64,000 nt of DNA from Acanthosepion esculentum (GCA_964036315.1 OZ038517.1:17273213-17337212); one strand, 5' to 3'. Shown: positions 25,026 through 34,360, counted from the stretch's first letter. The notes: generated by a model not told the origin, from the sequence alone. Translations and numbers: made by a program.

Positions 25026-25415
25026 ATTACGGCCGCATTACGTTGAAACACCGGTTCCCGTTGATCAACGTCGAGTCTGGTCAGTATCAAGATTGCTAAC
25101 CGCTTGGGAATACCAGCTGCTGTAAGCTTGGATGTGCGGGTGGTGTATTGAATAATGGCGATAGATTATTAATCGGAGAGTCGAGTTCCAATTTTGGTCG
25201 GGTTCTTTATATTCACTTGAGCGCAAATACTCTTGGGAAAGATATACATACTCTTTTCCCCCACCCGTTATGGGTTAATTAGTAATTCATCATTATCTCT
25301 CCCATCAAATTCTTACAAACTAAAATATTTTATGGCTTTAAAGCTTTCTTGGCCTTACCCACAAAGTGTTGATAGACCGTAAAAAACGAATCAATAAAAT
25401 ACTGATTAGCGACAC
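25026..25415 (+). mobile_element. SINE with chimeric 5S rRNA + tRNA head
   Basis: 25026-25127 follows metazoan 5S rRNA almost end to end: TACGGCCGCATTACGTTGAA, ACACCGGTTC, AACGTCGAGTCTGGTCAG, CCGCTTGGGAATACCAGC and TGCTGTAAGCTT, with a short internal loss. It is followed without a gap by a tRNA-like segment (GGTGTATTGAATAATGGCG and the B-box-like GTCGAGTTCCAATTT). Then comes a body with TATGGGTTAATTAGTAA and a 3' part with GGCTTTAAAGC and TTGATAGACCGTAAAAAACG. The 5S part is not a functional gene, since it is diverged and embedded in a repeat with other copies (minus copy 33491-33845). The dual head resembles the published 5S-tRNA chimeric SINE design (AmnSINE1 in vertebrates); homology to that family is not claimed. 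Confidence 0.75.
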
Positions 25416-25745
25416 AGAAATATTTACATTCTGTAGAATATAAATGTAGAGAAACTAACATAGATATAAAGTGAGGGATATGTATATATATATTAGTTGT
25501 AATATAGAATTGAAGCCCAACTTTACATCCGCATTATAATTTTTGTTTGATTATCAAATTCTGATTAGTTATGATCCACCACTTCTCCCCTCAGCTATGG
25601 GTTAATTAGCAATATTTGTATCGCTAAACCATTATCTCATAAACAAAGTATTATTACAATCTGAAAATATTTTCTGGCTTTAAATAACCTACAATGGGTT
25701 GATAAACCGTAGAAAACGAAACAATCAAACAATACGTTTACTTAA
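25416..25745 (+). repeat. Second, 5'-truncated copy of the same SINE body
   Basis: 25580-25745 repeats the body and tail of the preceding SINE (CTATGGGTTAATTAGCAAT, CTGGCTTTAAATAACC, GGGTTGATAAACCGTAGAAA) without the 5S or tRNA head. Related tails are at 34530-34600 and 35310-35400. 25416-25579 is AT-rich filler. Confidence 0.65.
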
Positions 25746-25975
25746 TGCTACCTGTGATATCACAGGTTATATAAACAATTATGAAAAAAACATTATGTTA
25801 ACTGTCAAAATAGAACTATAAGATAAATAGTAGTAGATAATACTAAACTACTATACAACACTCTTGTATTTTGAGCCTTTCTTTACAATAATATAATAAT
25901 GATTTTCAACAAGATAATATCAACCTTAAATAAAATGTATTTCCTCTCTTCAATTGTGTATAAAATATTTAATAC
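25746..25975. other. Unassigned AT-rich sequence
   Basis: I see nothing recognisable here. Confidence 0.5.
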
Positions 25976-25978
25976 GAA

Positions 25979-26031
<53 letters not shown>

Positions 26032-26052
26032 TTATTATTATTATTATTATTT
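25976..26052. repeat. (AAT)n/(ATT)n microsatellite with switch of strand
   Basis: AAT repeats to about 26030 switch through GATTATT to ATT repeats, so the tract is self-complementary. The ATT part is likely the 3' tail of the minus-strand LINE remnant that follows. Confidence 0.9.
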
Positions 26053-26245
26053 TATTTCCTTTGATTTCTGGTGTAAACTCATTTGTTTCCGGGTCCCAAC
26101 CAGAGACATAAGGTCAGAAATTGCGTGATGACATTTTCCACCGAGCACTTAAAAAAAAATCACACATATTTTACATGGGTAAAGCCCTTCGTAAGGTGTG
26201 GGCTGTACTCGCGAGAACAATTTTTGTATTTATTTTTTTGTAAGC
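26053..26245 (-). mobile_element. RLE-type LINE 3' end fragment
   Basis: This segment aligns with 27025-27200 (TTCCGGGTCCCAACCAGAGA, TGATGACATTTTCCACYGA, CCTTCGTAAGGTGTGGGCTG). It is the 3'-untranslated end of the same minus-strand element, adjacent to its (AAT)n tail. There is no coding sequence. Confidence 0.7.
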
Positions 26246-26720
26246 TTATCACCCCAAGCAAGGCTGGAGGCCACTAGCACGCAAGGGGTTACAGAAGGTT
26301 TGGAGGAAGAGCAGATAGGAATGGTAAAGGAGAGGATGTGGAGAAAGATAGTGGATCGATCAAGGCAAGGGGGCTACAGAAGATTTGGAGCGAGAGCAGA
26401 TAGGAATGAAATGTGAAAGGATGTGGAGAAGGGAAGTGGATAGATCAAGGCAACTGGAGATGTCGATTGACGTTACACTTAAATAGTTAGAGATTGCATT
26501 TGTCAGGGAAACAGGAATAAGGAAGGGAGTTCCACAGGCGAGATGTGCGAGACATGAAGCTATTGGAATAGAAGAGACGTCTACATCTAACAGCTTCAAC
26601 GGTGAAGGGGTGGGAACGGGATGCCAGCCTCGTAGGACGTTTAAATTCATGAGGCCTAGGGACAAGTGAATGCAGCTCCTCGGAGCAATTACCGTGGTAT
26701 TACTTTAAGGCACCAGCTAC
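26246..26720 (-). mobile_element. LINE family B, 3' end (C-terminal codons plus 3' UTR), reverse copy
   Basis: The reverse complement matches 54960-55430. It includes FHGNCSDEL-type codons, the block giving CATGAATTTAAACG, and a 3' UTR that contains a duplicated roughly 85-bp unit (CTATCTGCTCT, TTCTGTAACCCC) ending near GCTTGGGGTGATAAGC. The frame 26360-26665 is the same shadow frame present in the other copy, not the true RT frame. Confidence 0.75.
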
Positions 26721-26991
26721 CAGGAACCCCCCTCAATGAGTCTATTGGAATCTTTTCCAATCAATCCGAGGGCTCCAACTACAACTAGAATTATTGATGT
26801 TCTCATGTGCCACATTTCTGAGATTTCGATCTCAAGGTCCTTGTATTTTGATAGGTTTTGAAGATCTTCAAAGATACATTGCAGTCTGTAGGGACTGCCA
26901 TGTCAATGAGAAGGCACATTTTGTCTTTGCGGTCTCTAATCAGGATGTTTCGGCGATCAGATTTCATTGTTCTGTCTGTGTGCATTGTAAA

Positions 26992-26992
<1 letters not shown>
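26721..26992 (-). mobile_element. RLE-type LINE, older truncated copy of the endonuclease domain
   Basis: The minus frame reads HTDRTMKSDRRNILIRDRK then CLLIDMAVP. It aligns with 27210-27500, where the corresponding residues read RPDIVIKD. In this copy the PDI motif of the restriction-like endonuclease has become RNI, so a catalytic residue is lost. The copy is 5'-truncated directly at the (ATT)n tail of the next element, which suggests that the second element inserted into or beside it. Confidence 0.7.
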
Positions 26993-27023
<31 letters not shown>

Positions 27024-27990
27024 TTGTATCTCCTTTGATATCTGGCGTTTACACATTTCTTTCCGGGTCCCATCCAGGGACCTAAGGTTAGAAATGGCAT
27101 CATGACACTTTCCACTGACAAAAAAAAAAATTAAAAATAATTACATAGATAAAGACCTTCGTAAAGTGTGGGCTGTACTTGTCAGAACAATTTTTTGTAT
27201 CTCTTTGAGGCATGGACTTCCAGGGATCCCTTCAATTAGTCTGCTGGAATCTTTTCCAACCAATCCTAGGGCTCCAACTACAACAGAGATTGTTGATGTT
27301 CCCATGTGCCACATTTTTGAGATTTCTATTTCAAGGTCCTTGTATTTTGACAGCTTTTCGAATATCTTCAAAGATACATTGCAGTCTGCAGAGACTGCCA
27401 TATCAATAAGGAGGCACTTATTTTGTTTGTGGTCTTTAATAACAATGTCTGGACGGTTGGCTTTGATTGTTCTGTCAGTGTGTATTGTGTAGTCCCATAG
27501 AATTGTAACAAGTCCTATCTCCGTAACCGGGTCTGGGTGGTGTTCATACCAGTTTTCTTCCCGTAGAAGTTGCAAATTTTCCAGTTCAGATATTGGCCCA
27601 ATCAGTCATACCGGGGTTTATACTCAGTGGGTGCCAATATCGTACAACCTGATACAAGATGATCAATTGTTTGTGGATATTTATCACAGAATCTGCATTT
27701 TGGGCTAACACTATATTTTAGTATATGTGCTTGATAATTTCTAGTTAACAAGCATTGGTCCTGTGCAGCAAGGATAAAACCTTCCGTTTCAGCTTTCAAC
27801 CCTGCACTACGTAGCCACTGATGGGTACGGGTTTTGTCTACATCAGCTTGTTTGGTACGGGCAGAGTATTACCCATGAAGCGGTTTATCTTGCCATTGTT
27901 TCTGTATCTGGTCGGTTGCATTTGTCTTTGCTTCCGTTTTTAAGTATTTTGCAGCTTCAATTATTATTATATTTTTAAAAGTTTTACTAC
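26993..27990 (-). mobile_element. Non-LTR retrotransposon with restriction-like endonuclease (C-terminal part)
   Basis: On the minus strand, from about 27990, codons read DKTRTHQWLRSAGLKAETEGFI, then LTRNYQ. A CCHC zinc knuckle (CRFC...TIDHLVSGC) follows, then frame 27575-27141 with LWDYTIHTDRT, RPDIVIKD and LLIDMAV. The PD...D arrangement and preceding CCHC knuckle are the signature of the restriction-like endonuclease of R2/R4/NeSL-type LINEs. KYKDLEIEISKMW, VVVGALG and the terminal TAHTLRR complete the C-terminus. At least one frameshift (27576-27602) separates knuckle and endonuclease, and the RT is missing. The element ends in an (AAT)n tail at 27022-26993. The exact clade is not resolved. 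Confidence 0.8.
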
Positions 27991-28050
27991 GTCGGTGATG
28001 ACTAGTTTGGGTTTGTCCTCAAAGCGACCAAACCCGACAGCACCGACGTT
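27986..28050. repeat. Imperfect hairpin
   Basis: ACGTCGGTG...TTTGGGTTTGTC (27989-28017) and GACCAAACCCGAC...CACCGACGT (28026-28049) form an imperfect stem of about 24 bp. Function unknown. Confidence 0.65.
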
Positions 28051-28370
28051 AAAAAAAAGAAAAAAAAAGAAGTAAAAGCTTCCTCATCGACACGACTGTT
28101 ACTGATGGCTATAATATTAAGAAACAAACTTAAGAAATATACTAACCCCCGAATTGAATGTGGGACGTTCACGTCCCTATTGTCGCAGTTATCAGTGGAG
28201 CGTTGGCGTCTACACCAGCGAACGCCCGGCATTGAGAACATGGAAATGATGCCTAGTGGCACATTGCTTCAGAGCTCTGCGTAGCTGGACGATGTAAATC
28301 TTCTGCGAAAGTTTGGCCTCTGTCTGAGGGTGCGAGACACAATGCAAGAAAATTTCCGATTGAAAATGAA
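28051..28370. other. Unassigned sequence
   Basis: The 60-86 codon minus frames have no known motif and include poly-lysine/phenylalanine runs. No gene called. Confidence 0.45.
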
Positions 28371-28538
28371 AAAAAAAATGAATCGGAAAAGAAAAGTATT
28401 CCTATTATAACTGTGCTTGTCGCTTCCTTCGTTAGTTCGCACGACCCTTACGCCCTGCCAATACCTCATAAATAATGGACTGTTCAGTTTTGATCACGTG
28501 TCAAGAGGAGAAAAGACACTATTTGGTTTCGGTGAGTA

Positions 28539-28548
<10 letters not shown>
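28371..28548 (+). repeat. Dispersed repeat ending in a simple tract, copy 1 of 3
   Basis: The block from CCAATACCTCATAAATAATG to TTTTGATCACGTG and CACTATTTGGTTTCGGTGAG is reverse-complemented at about 37555-37640 and again at 37725-37820. In every copy the side after the GGTTTCGGTGAG block runs into an AAAG-rich or GATA tract, so microsatellite growth is tied to this repeat's end. Confidence 0.75.
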
Positions 28549-28609
<61 letters not shown>

Positions 28610-28622
28610 TCAACAGAGACCC

Positions 28623-28667
<45 letters not shown>

Positions 28668-28679
28668 TCAACAGAGACT

Positions 28680-28755
<76 letters not shown>

Positions 28756-28820
28756 GACTTGACTTAGATAGCTAGATGACCAGACTGAGATAGGGTGGGT
28801 GGGAAAAGAAACATGACCAT

Positions 28821-28855
<35 letters not shown>

Positions 28856-28877
28856 TGAGAGGATGAAAGAAAGAAAC

Positions 28878-28908
<31 letters not shown>

Positions 28909-28925
28909 AATATCAACAGAGACTC

Positions 28926-28992
<67 letters not shown>

Positions 28993-29057
28993 GACTTGAC
29001 TTAGATAGCTAGATGACCAGACTGAGATAGGGTGGGTGGGAAAAGAAACATGACCAT

Positions 29058-29105
<48 letters not shown>

Positions 29106-29118
29106 TCAACAGAGACTC

Positions 29119-29185
<67 letters not shown>

Positions 29186-29250
29186 GACTTGACTTAGATA
29201 GCTAGATGACCAGACTGAGATAGGGTGGGTGGGAAAAGAAACATGACCAT

Positions 29251-29299
<49 letters not shown>

Positions 29300-29315
29300 G
29301 ATGAAAGAAAGAAAC

Positions 29316-29372
<57 letters not shown>

Positions 29373-29433
29373 GACTTGACTTAGCTAGATGACCAGACTG
29401 AGATAGGTTGGGTGGGAAAAGAAACATGACCAT

Positions 29434-29478
<45 letters not shown>

Positions 29479-29495
29479 GTAGATAGAGAGGATGA

Positions 29496-29531
<36 letters not shown>

Positions 29532-29532
29532 A
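28549..29532 (+). repeat. (GATA)n arrays with a roughly 65-bp insert repeated four times, ending in (GAAA)n
   Basis: Long GATA runs alternate with an insert TGACTTGACTTAGATAGCTA...GAAACATGACCATGA at about 28752, 28991, 29181 and 29370, and with ATCAACAGAGACTCA and GGATGAAAGAAAGAAACAAA segments. The whole is a complex minisatellite with 190-240 base units. Minus frames rich in Ser-Ile-Tyr-Leu are translations of it. A GAAA run occupies 29493-29531. Confidence 0.95.
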
Positions 29533-29559
29533 GGGTTTAATGTCTGCTTCTATGCAATA

Positions 29560-29900
29560 GATTGTTTGGTTTGGTTAATTTTGTTTACGGCATATCAACC
29601 AAAATAGGTTTTTTAATTCCGAAAAGATTTTTATTGTTGATAACTTCTTTTTTTGTTCCAAAAAATATATTGCTGGTGTTAAAACCCATTTTGACACTTT
29701 TACAGTGTTTTGACTCCAGTTTGGGGGTTAACTCTTTGCCCATAGCTCCAACAGGTGTTACCACTCCGGTCAGGACGGACTTGGTATCACCAGCAGTTAA
29801 GTGGTGGTTCCACGCTCCCCAAAGCCTCCTGCTCAGAGGCTTTGCTGCCGGATATAGTTTATTGTCATATCCCGGACCCCAGCGAACCAGAAAAAGTAGT
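29560..29900 (+). mobile_element. SINE family C copy (inverse of 40500-40865)
   Basis: This segment matches the reverse complement of 40500-40865. Shared blocks are GGCATATCAACC near one end, CTGGTGTTAAAACCCATTTT, CCAGTTTGGGGGTTAACT, GTGGTGGTTCCACG, and CCTCCTGCTCAGAGGCTTTG. The GGCATATCAACC end with TTTTGTTT is also the 3' tail of the 5S-tRNA SINE at 33491. That shared tail suggests that the same LINE mobilises both. No convincing coding frame. Confidence 0.65.
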
Positions 29901-30320
29901 CAATTTCACATCTTTTCATTTGTACCCACTTCTTAAAATACCGGCCAGTATTCATATTTATGATTTGCCTTTGCAATATTTTATTAAAGTTGTTAGACTC
30001 AAATATTTAACAAGTGGGCTAGGGCAATTTCTACGGATAGTTTATTGTCGGAGAACTCGCAATGAATTTATTCAATCGTTAACTTCAGAACTAAAATTCA
30101 TCAGAATAATAAAATCGGAAAACCGTGAAATTTTGATGGGTCTTTCGAATAATAATAATAATAATAATACGTACAAGTACATTTTATATATTGCATATCG
30201 GCATGTTCTAGTTCCGGGTAACCGTTTTACACAAGATGTTACCTTCGATTAATTGGAATCCCATAACGTCAATAAATGACTTGATTAAAATGGAACCATA
30301 GATATGATCCACAAGGCCTC
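29901..30320. other. Unassigned; 165-codon frame with (AAT)n
   Basis: A plus frame 29755-30252 begins inside the SINE and continues through KVVRLKYLTSGLGQFL and KSENREILMGL into an AAT run (poly-Asn). I recognise no domain. Because it starts within a repeat and reads through a microsatellite, it is unlikely to be a gene; the central part could be an old exon or retroelement piece. Confidence 0.35.
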
Positions 30321-30560
30321 ATGCATCTTGGACATAGATATTCAACCAAAAGTGTCTGCTATGTAATCGGTCCTGACCTGGCATCTCGACCTCAGTCACT
30401 TTCCCACCGACGTGACGTAGCTTCCCGCTGTCTTTTCTACAAACACTTTCATGGTACTTGTACTCACGAGCTTTCCTATTGAGTGCCTTGACAGCATAAA
30501 TTAAAGCGTGCTACTAGATTGGCAGTTAGGTCTCACCGTTCTACCGTTAAACTAGCTAAC
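30320..30560 (+). mobile_element. LINE family B, small C-terminal fragment
   Basis: CTATGTAATCGGTCCTGACC, GGCATCTCGACCTCAG, TTCCCACCGACGTGACGTAG and ACAAACACTTTCATGGT align with 55850-55925 and 54890-54985. It is diverged and frameshifted; no RT motif. Confidence 0.65.
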
Positions 30561-30632
30561 TGATGGCCATAATTCCTGTCTTGCAGTTGATGGTTTTTCG
30601 CGTTTTTTCCTTATACTGTCTAGGAGGTCATG
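30561..30632 (-). mobile_element. LINE RT fragment, downstream half split by the mariner
   Basis: The minus strand reads HDLLDSIRKKREK then, after a one-base shift, INCKTGIMAIS: the palm/thumb region that follows the YADD box in non-LTR RTs. Removing the mariner and one TA joins it in frame to 31901-32110 (see there). Confidence 0.65.
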
Positions 30633-30634
30633 TA
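30633..30634. repeat. TA target-site duplication of the mariner (left)
   Basis: TA dinucleotide immediately outside the left terminal inverted repeat; the partner is at 31899-31900. Confidence 0.8.
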
Positions 30635-31898
30635 TCAGGTCATCCCATAAGTTCTGTCCGAATTTTGAATAAAGAAAACAAGTGACCGAATGTTACATTT
30701 AATTACAGATTCAATCAACAATGTATTTTCCCTGATTATCTATGACTTCCTTCCATCTATTAACAAGCTTACTAATTCCATTACTGTAAAATTCTTTTGG
30801 CTTTGATTCGAAGAACTCACAAATGTCAGTTTTAACCTCTTCCTGTGTTACAAAAGCTGTTTCTTCCAAATGATTCTGTAAGCTACGAAACAAATGGTAG
30901 TCTGAAGGAGCAAGGCCGGAAAAATAAGGTGTATGGGGAATTTTCTCCCAACCAATCTTTTTTGACGTGATTCTTGCTGTGTGTGGTCGCGCATTGTCCT
31001 GATGAAACATCACCCGTTTTCAATTCACTAGAGCAGGTCTTTTTTTCCTCAAAGCTTGGTCCAGACGCTCTAATTGCTGACAGTATATTTGAGCATTAAT
31101 TGTTGCATTAGGTGGTAAGAATTCAAAGTGGATTATTCCGTGGCAATCCCACAGATTGAAAGACGAACCTTTTGCCCATGAAGTTCCCTTCTCGGCTGTG
31201 GCTGGGGTCATTTCCCTTTACCAAGCCACTGTCTACGATGCTTAACATTTCGATAAAAGATCCATTTTTCGTCGCCAGTCACAAGTCTATCCAAAAAAGG
31301 TGAAACAAGTTGGCGAGAATGGAGACAACAGCAGATGTCAACTCAGGATTTGAGGTTGTTTTCAGACAATTCATGAGGCACCCATTTTCCAAGTTTAGGA
31401 ACTTTTCCAAGTTGTTGAAGATGACGATGAACAGTTGTACGGTTTGAACTGAGAACCACTGCCAATTCCTCAACTGATAAAGCAGGATTTTCTTCAAGGG
31501 CTGCTTCAAGAAGCTTTTCATCAAACTCAACTGGACGCCCGGTTCGATCTTCATCTTCAAGGGTGAATTTTGCAAACCATCTTCTGCAAGTTCTTTCATT
31601 CACACATTCCTCCCCATAAACTGAGTGAATGTTTCTAGCCGCTTCGGCTTCTGAGTTTCCTTTCTTGAACTCATAAAGCATTATGTGCCTCAAATGATTA
31701 CTGGGTACTTCCATGTTAGCAGGGTTTTAATCAAACAAAATTTAAATTTATTGTTCTCTGAAATAAAATTTGATCAGTTTAAATGCATCTGAACATAAAA
31801 ATAATGTTCAGCTCCATTAGACATTATAAAATACTCTTTAAATTTCGTTCATTTTAACAAAAAGTTAAAATTTGAACAGAAATTATGGGATGAGCTAA
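30635..31898 (-). mobile_element. Complete but inactive mariner transposon (1264 bp)
   Basis: Imperfect terminal inverted repeats of about 30 bases share TCATCCCATAA and TTCTGT (30635-30664 and 31869-31898) and are flanked by TA. Length is typical for mariner. The single gene on the minus strand is described separately. The element sits inside a LINE RT frame, so it is younger than that LINE. Confidence 0.9.
30708..31714 (-). pseudogene. Mariner transposase, broken
   Basis: The start ATG at 31714 is the canonical one, about 150 bases inside the TIR. The first 90 residues carry the HTH DNA-binding region (MLYEFKKGNSEAEAARN, ERTCRRWFAKF, DRTGRP). Catalytic aspartates are all present: VTGDEKWIF (near 31279), FHQDNARPHTA (near 31005) and LAPSDYHLF (near 30905). 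Only 31 residues separate the second and third Asp instead of the usual 34, because three codons are missing before GWEKIPH. The frame is interrupted by a TGA after NLKS (near 31341), a TGA after LGKGK, a one-base shift before WDCHGII, and a TGA after PALVN (near 31018). The C-terminus (ISKLVNRWKEVIDNQG) is intact. The product is certainly non-functional. Confidence 0.9.
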
Positions 31899-31900
31899 TA
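31899..31900. repeat. TA target-site duplication of the mariner (right)
   Basis: Matches the left TA at 30633-30634. Confidence 0.8.
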
Positions 31901-32110
31901 GTTTCCTTTCTGGGATGGCTATTAACACAGCGTTATCTGCAAAAATTATATTCTTAAGATAAATAATAATAAACCCTGGTAGGGTCTACAATGACTTTAG
32001 GATGGCATCGCTGTAGAGGTTGAATTAAATCTGGAGTTAAGAGATACCCTTGTCTCACGCCCTTTGCAATTTTTGTGTAGCTACACCGCATGCAGCTCTC
32101 AGTTTGCTCT
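31901..32110 (-). mobile_element. LINE RT fragment, upstream half split by the mariner
   Basis: The minus strand reads KGVRQGYLLTPDLI, the RT GVRQGxxLSPLLF motif, and, after a shift, IIFADNAVLIAIPERKL, the catalytic (Y/F)ADD box with the second Asp changed to Asn. Across the mariner insertion, joined at one TA, the frame continues as ...ERKL then HDLLDSIRKK. The LINE was already damaged (a stop between the two RT motifs). Confidence 0.7.
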
Positions 32111-32380
32111 CAGTACTAGTTCTATCCTATTCAGCCGAATTTATTTATTACGGGTGCTACGTCTACTACTGGCACTACTGCTGATAGATGGACTTTTAAC
32201 ATGATTATATCGCGTATTAAAAATACATGCATAAAGAGAGAACATTATCAGATACACACGAAAAAAAAAGAAGCTATTTGACATTTGCATCGTCAAATGA
32301 AGGACGACATTTCATGGCTGTAAGTGTCATCACTCTGTTGATGAGCATTTTGAAATCTAAGTAAATCTGTTAAATCTTTA
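32111..32380. other. Unassigned sequence
   Basis: No recognisable gene or repeat, except that the LINE RT similarity may begin a little further upstream. Confidence 0.4.
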
Positions 32381-33490
32381 TCCCGTTCCTTCTCAAACTT
32401 TTTTAGCGGCAAAGAAAAGAGTAATGGACTGATATGCTATCTCAGTCTTCCAGTTTGGCAGTGAATGGTGGACAATCTCCTCATAGAGGAAGAAGAGACA
32501 GGAAGCAAGAGAAATCATGGTTCTGCAGAGGGATACTGAGAATAGATGACGCAGTGTTCATAGCAGGCACAGGAAAGAAAGTACAAAAACATCCTACATA
32601 ATATAGTGAGAGAAAACAAGAAGAAATAATCAAACACCAATCGTAAGAAGACAGAATAAAATGGTTGTCAGCCCAACATGGAAATACTAAAACCGATCGA
32701 GTACAACAAATACCTGTGAAGTGTTGTAACAGAAGACGGAAAATGCGACACTGAAATCCGAAGGCGAATTGGGATAGCGAACGATGCCTTTCAAAAGCAA
32801 AGCATAGTATTAAGTGTTACAATTTTTGGATACATCCTTTACTAGTGAGCCAACCAAAATGAGCTGACTCATTTTATAGTTTACCAAGAGAATTTTAACC
32901 AATCAGAAGACTTGAAATATTCAATCCGACGTGTATAAAGGCTGCCATTTTGTTTTTTGTTTTTCTTGTCGGAATATCCACTGCTAACCTGTCAGATGAA
33001 AGACATGAAGAACTACGCTTTCCTACTCTCTCCGAATATCCAGTGCCAACCTCTGATATGGAAAACCTTAAGAATTACTGAACAGCTGCTACTAGATATT
33101 GGTGTTGTTTCATTGAACAAATTACTTACATTGGATTCTACATTCAGACTACGGTGAACATGTATAACATTAAGTAGCAGGAAAATTTAATTAGAAATAA
33201 AGGTACAGAGTACTGAACTATTACGTAATATCAGTTCTCCTATATTGCAATGAATATTGGGCAATCTCCTCACGGATCTTAAAGACACTTGAAGCTAAAG
33301 AAATGTGGTATGCTGGGAATACCATTGACAGTACACGTGGGCAACGATAAGTTTTACAGAATATGGAAACAAAAATAACACCTATATTTAACATCAAGAA
33401 GATACAGTTATAATTGCTAGGGAACATATTGAGGAAAGAGGGTTTGGAAAATGTGCTACTCACAAGGCAGACTGAAGACAAGATACGTTG
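32381..33490 (+). mobile_element. LINE family A, RT C-terminal region, interrupted by a solo LTR
   Basis: Before the LTR, codons read IEYNKYL then VVTEDGKCDTEIRRRIGIAN and AFQKQ, the region just after the RT core. After it (33175-33490) they read VLLYCNEYWAIS, TLEAKEMWYAGN, and LGNILRKEGLENVLLT. Other copies in the window show KQSIVLR directly joined to NKENF-type codons, which confirms that the LTR split one element. Multiple stops and shifts; dead. A further damaged segment (32400-32600) resembles a repeat of the YGSEWW..RRILRI block. Confidence 0.75.
32810..33174 (+). mobile_element. Solo LTR (355 bp) with TTAAG target-site duplication
   Basis: The sequence 32815-33169 begins TGTTAC and ends TATAACA, with inverted TGTTA/TAACA ends. 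It is bracketed by TTAAG at 32810-32814 and 33170-33174. A TATA-box-like GTATAAAGG lies at about 32933. It lies within a LINE fragment and no internal retroviral-type domain is present, so it is a solo LTR left by recombination. Orientation is inferred from the TATA box. Family unknown. Confidence 0.75.
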
Positions 33491-33845
33491 GTTGATTTAT
33501 TTTGTTTAGTGGCATATCAACCTCTATACTGAAATCTAAATATTTTGTACGCAATTTTATTTTATTTTTGGAGATAATAATGGTTTCCTGGTACAAGTCT
33601 TACTAATTAACCCATAGCTGAGGGAGAAGAGTTGGATTTGCGCGTAAGTGAAAATAACGAAACCAACTTGAATTGGAACTCGGCTGTCCGATTAACAATT
33701 CCGAGCCATTATCCATCACCCCACTGGCAGATCCAAGCTTACAGCATCTGGCATTCCGAAGCGGTCACCCATAAGACACGGGAAAGCCTTCTTTTTTAAG
33801 GATCCTTTTCAACGTACCATTCATCAGAAGAATTTGTTGGTAAAT
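33491..33845 (-). mobile_element. 5S-tRNA chimeric SINE, minus-strand copy
   Basis: Read on the minus strand: a 5S-like start (GGTACGTTGAAAAGGATCC), a gap, then GGGTGACCGCTTCGGAATGC and GATGCTGTAAGCTTGGAT. A tRNA-like part follows (TGATGGATAATGGCTCGG, CAGCCGAGTTCCAATTC), then a body with CTATGGGTTAATTAGTAAG and a tail GGTTGATATGCCACTAAAC. This is the most complete copy at its 3' end and defines the family tail shared with family C at 29560 and 40840. Confidence 0.75.
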
Positions 33846-33879
33846 ATTAAATTAAAAAATAGAAAAAAGAAAAAGGAGT

Positions 33880-34335
33880 ATCGCACTGTACCCATATTTG
33901 ATCGAGCGCTGACCAGGCCCGAAGTGTGTGTTCTGTATGCCACTCCCAAGTGTGCGAGACATTGGTCACTCGAGACCCTGTGCCTCATACCACAACACCA
34001 CCTCTACACCTAAGCAAGATCATAATCTTTGTCCAGTACACTATGAGCTGCAAGCAACGGTTCAAACCATCACCGAGGATCTGCTCTCGCAGCAGTTGGA
34101 AAGCAAGGTTGTACTGTTCCTTCATGACAATGCCAGGTCACAGGTAACACGGGTGAGCAGGGAATCCATACGGCGACTTGACACTGTGACATCCACCTTA
34201 CTCCACGGACATTGCGCCAACAGATTACCACATGGTCAATTCCCTAGGCAACCATCTTTGTGGGGAATCCTTCGCAAATGATTCAGACTTAGGGGCAGGC
34301 ATTGACAGACTTGTCTGCGTCGGATGCTGATCGGG
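33880..34335 (+). pseudogene. Mariner transposase fragment, different family
   Basis: A plus frame gives TITEDLLSQQL, then VVLFLHDNARSQVTR: the second catalytic Asp with its DNARPH-like context. In the next frame, STDIAPTDYHMVNSLGNHL supplies the third-Asp motif. These match the C-terminal catalytic half of mariner transposases. A frameshift lies near 34195, the first Asp and the HTH are missing, and no TIRs are seen. It differs clearly in sequence from the mariner at 30.6-31.9 kb. Confidence 0.7.
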
Positions 34336-34360
34336 ATTACTTCGAGGACTAACGGTATTT

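Noticed and set aside
25026..25127. Functional 5S rRNA gene
   Set aside because: It has several substitutions and an internal loss, and runs directly into a SINE body shared with other copies.
26360..26665. 101-codon minus frame, also present near 54897-55310
   Set aside because: It is a shadow frame of LINE family B, conserved only because both copies derive from the same element.
29755..30252. 165-codon protein
   Set aside because: It begins inside a SINE and reads through an AAT run. No domain recognised.
33790..33845. Hammerhead-like CTGATGA...GAAAAG on the minus strand
   Set aside because: The segment aligns better with the 5' part of 5S rRNA (ACGTTGAAAA) at the head of the 5S-tRNA SINE; no helix II forms.
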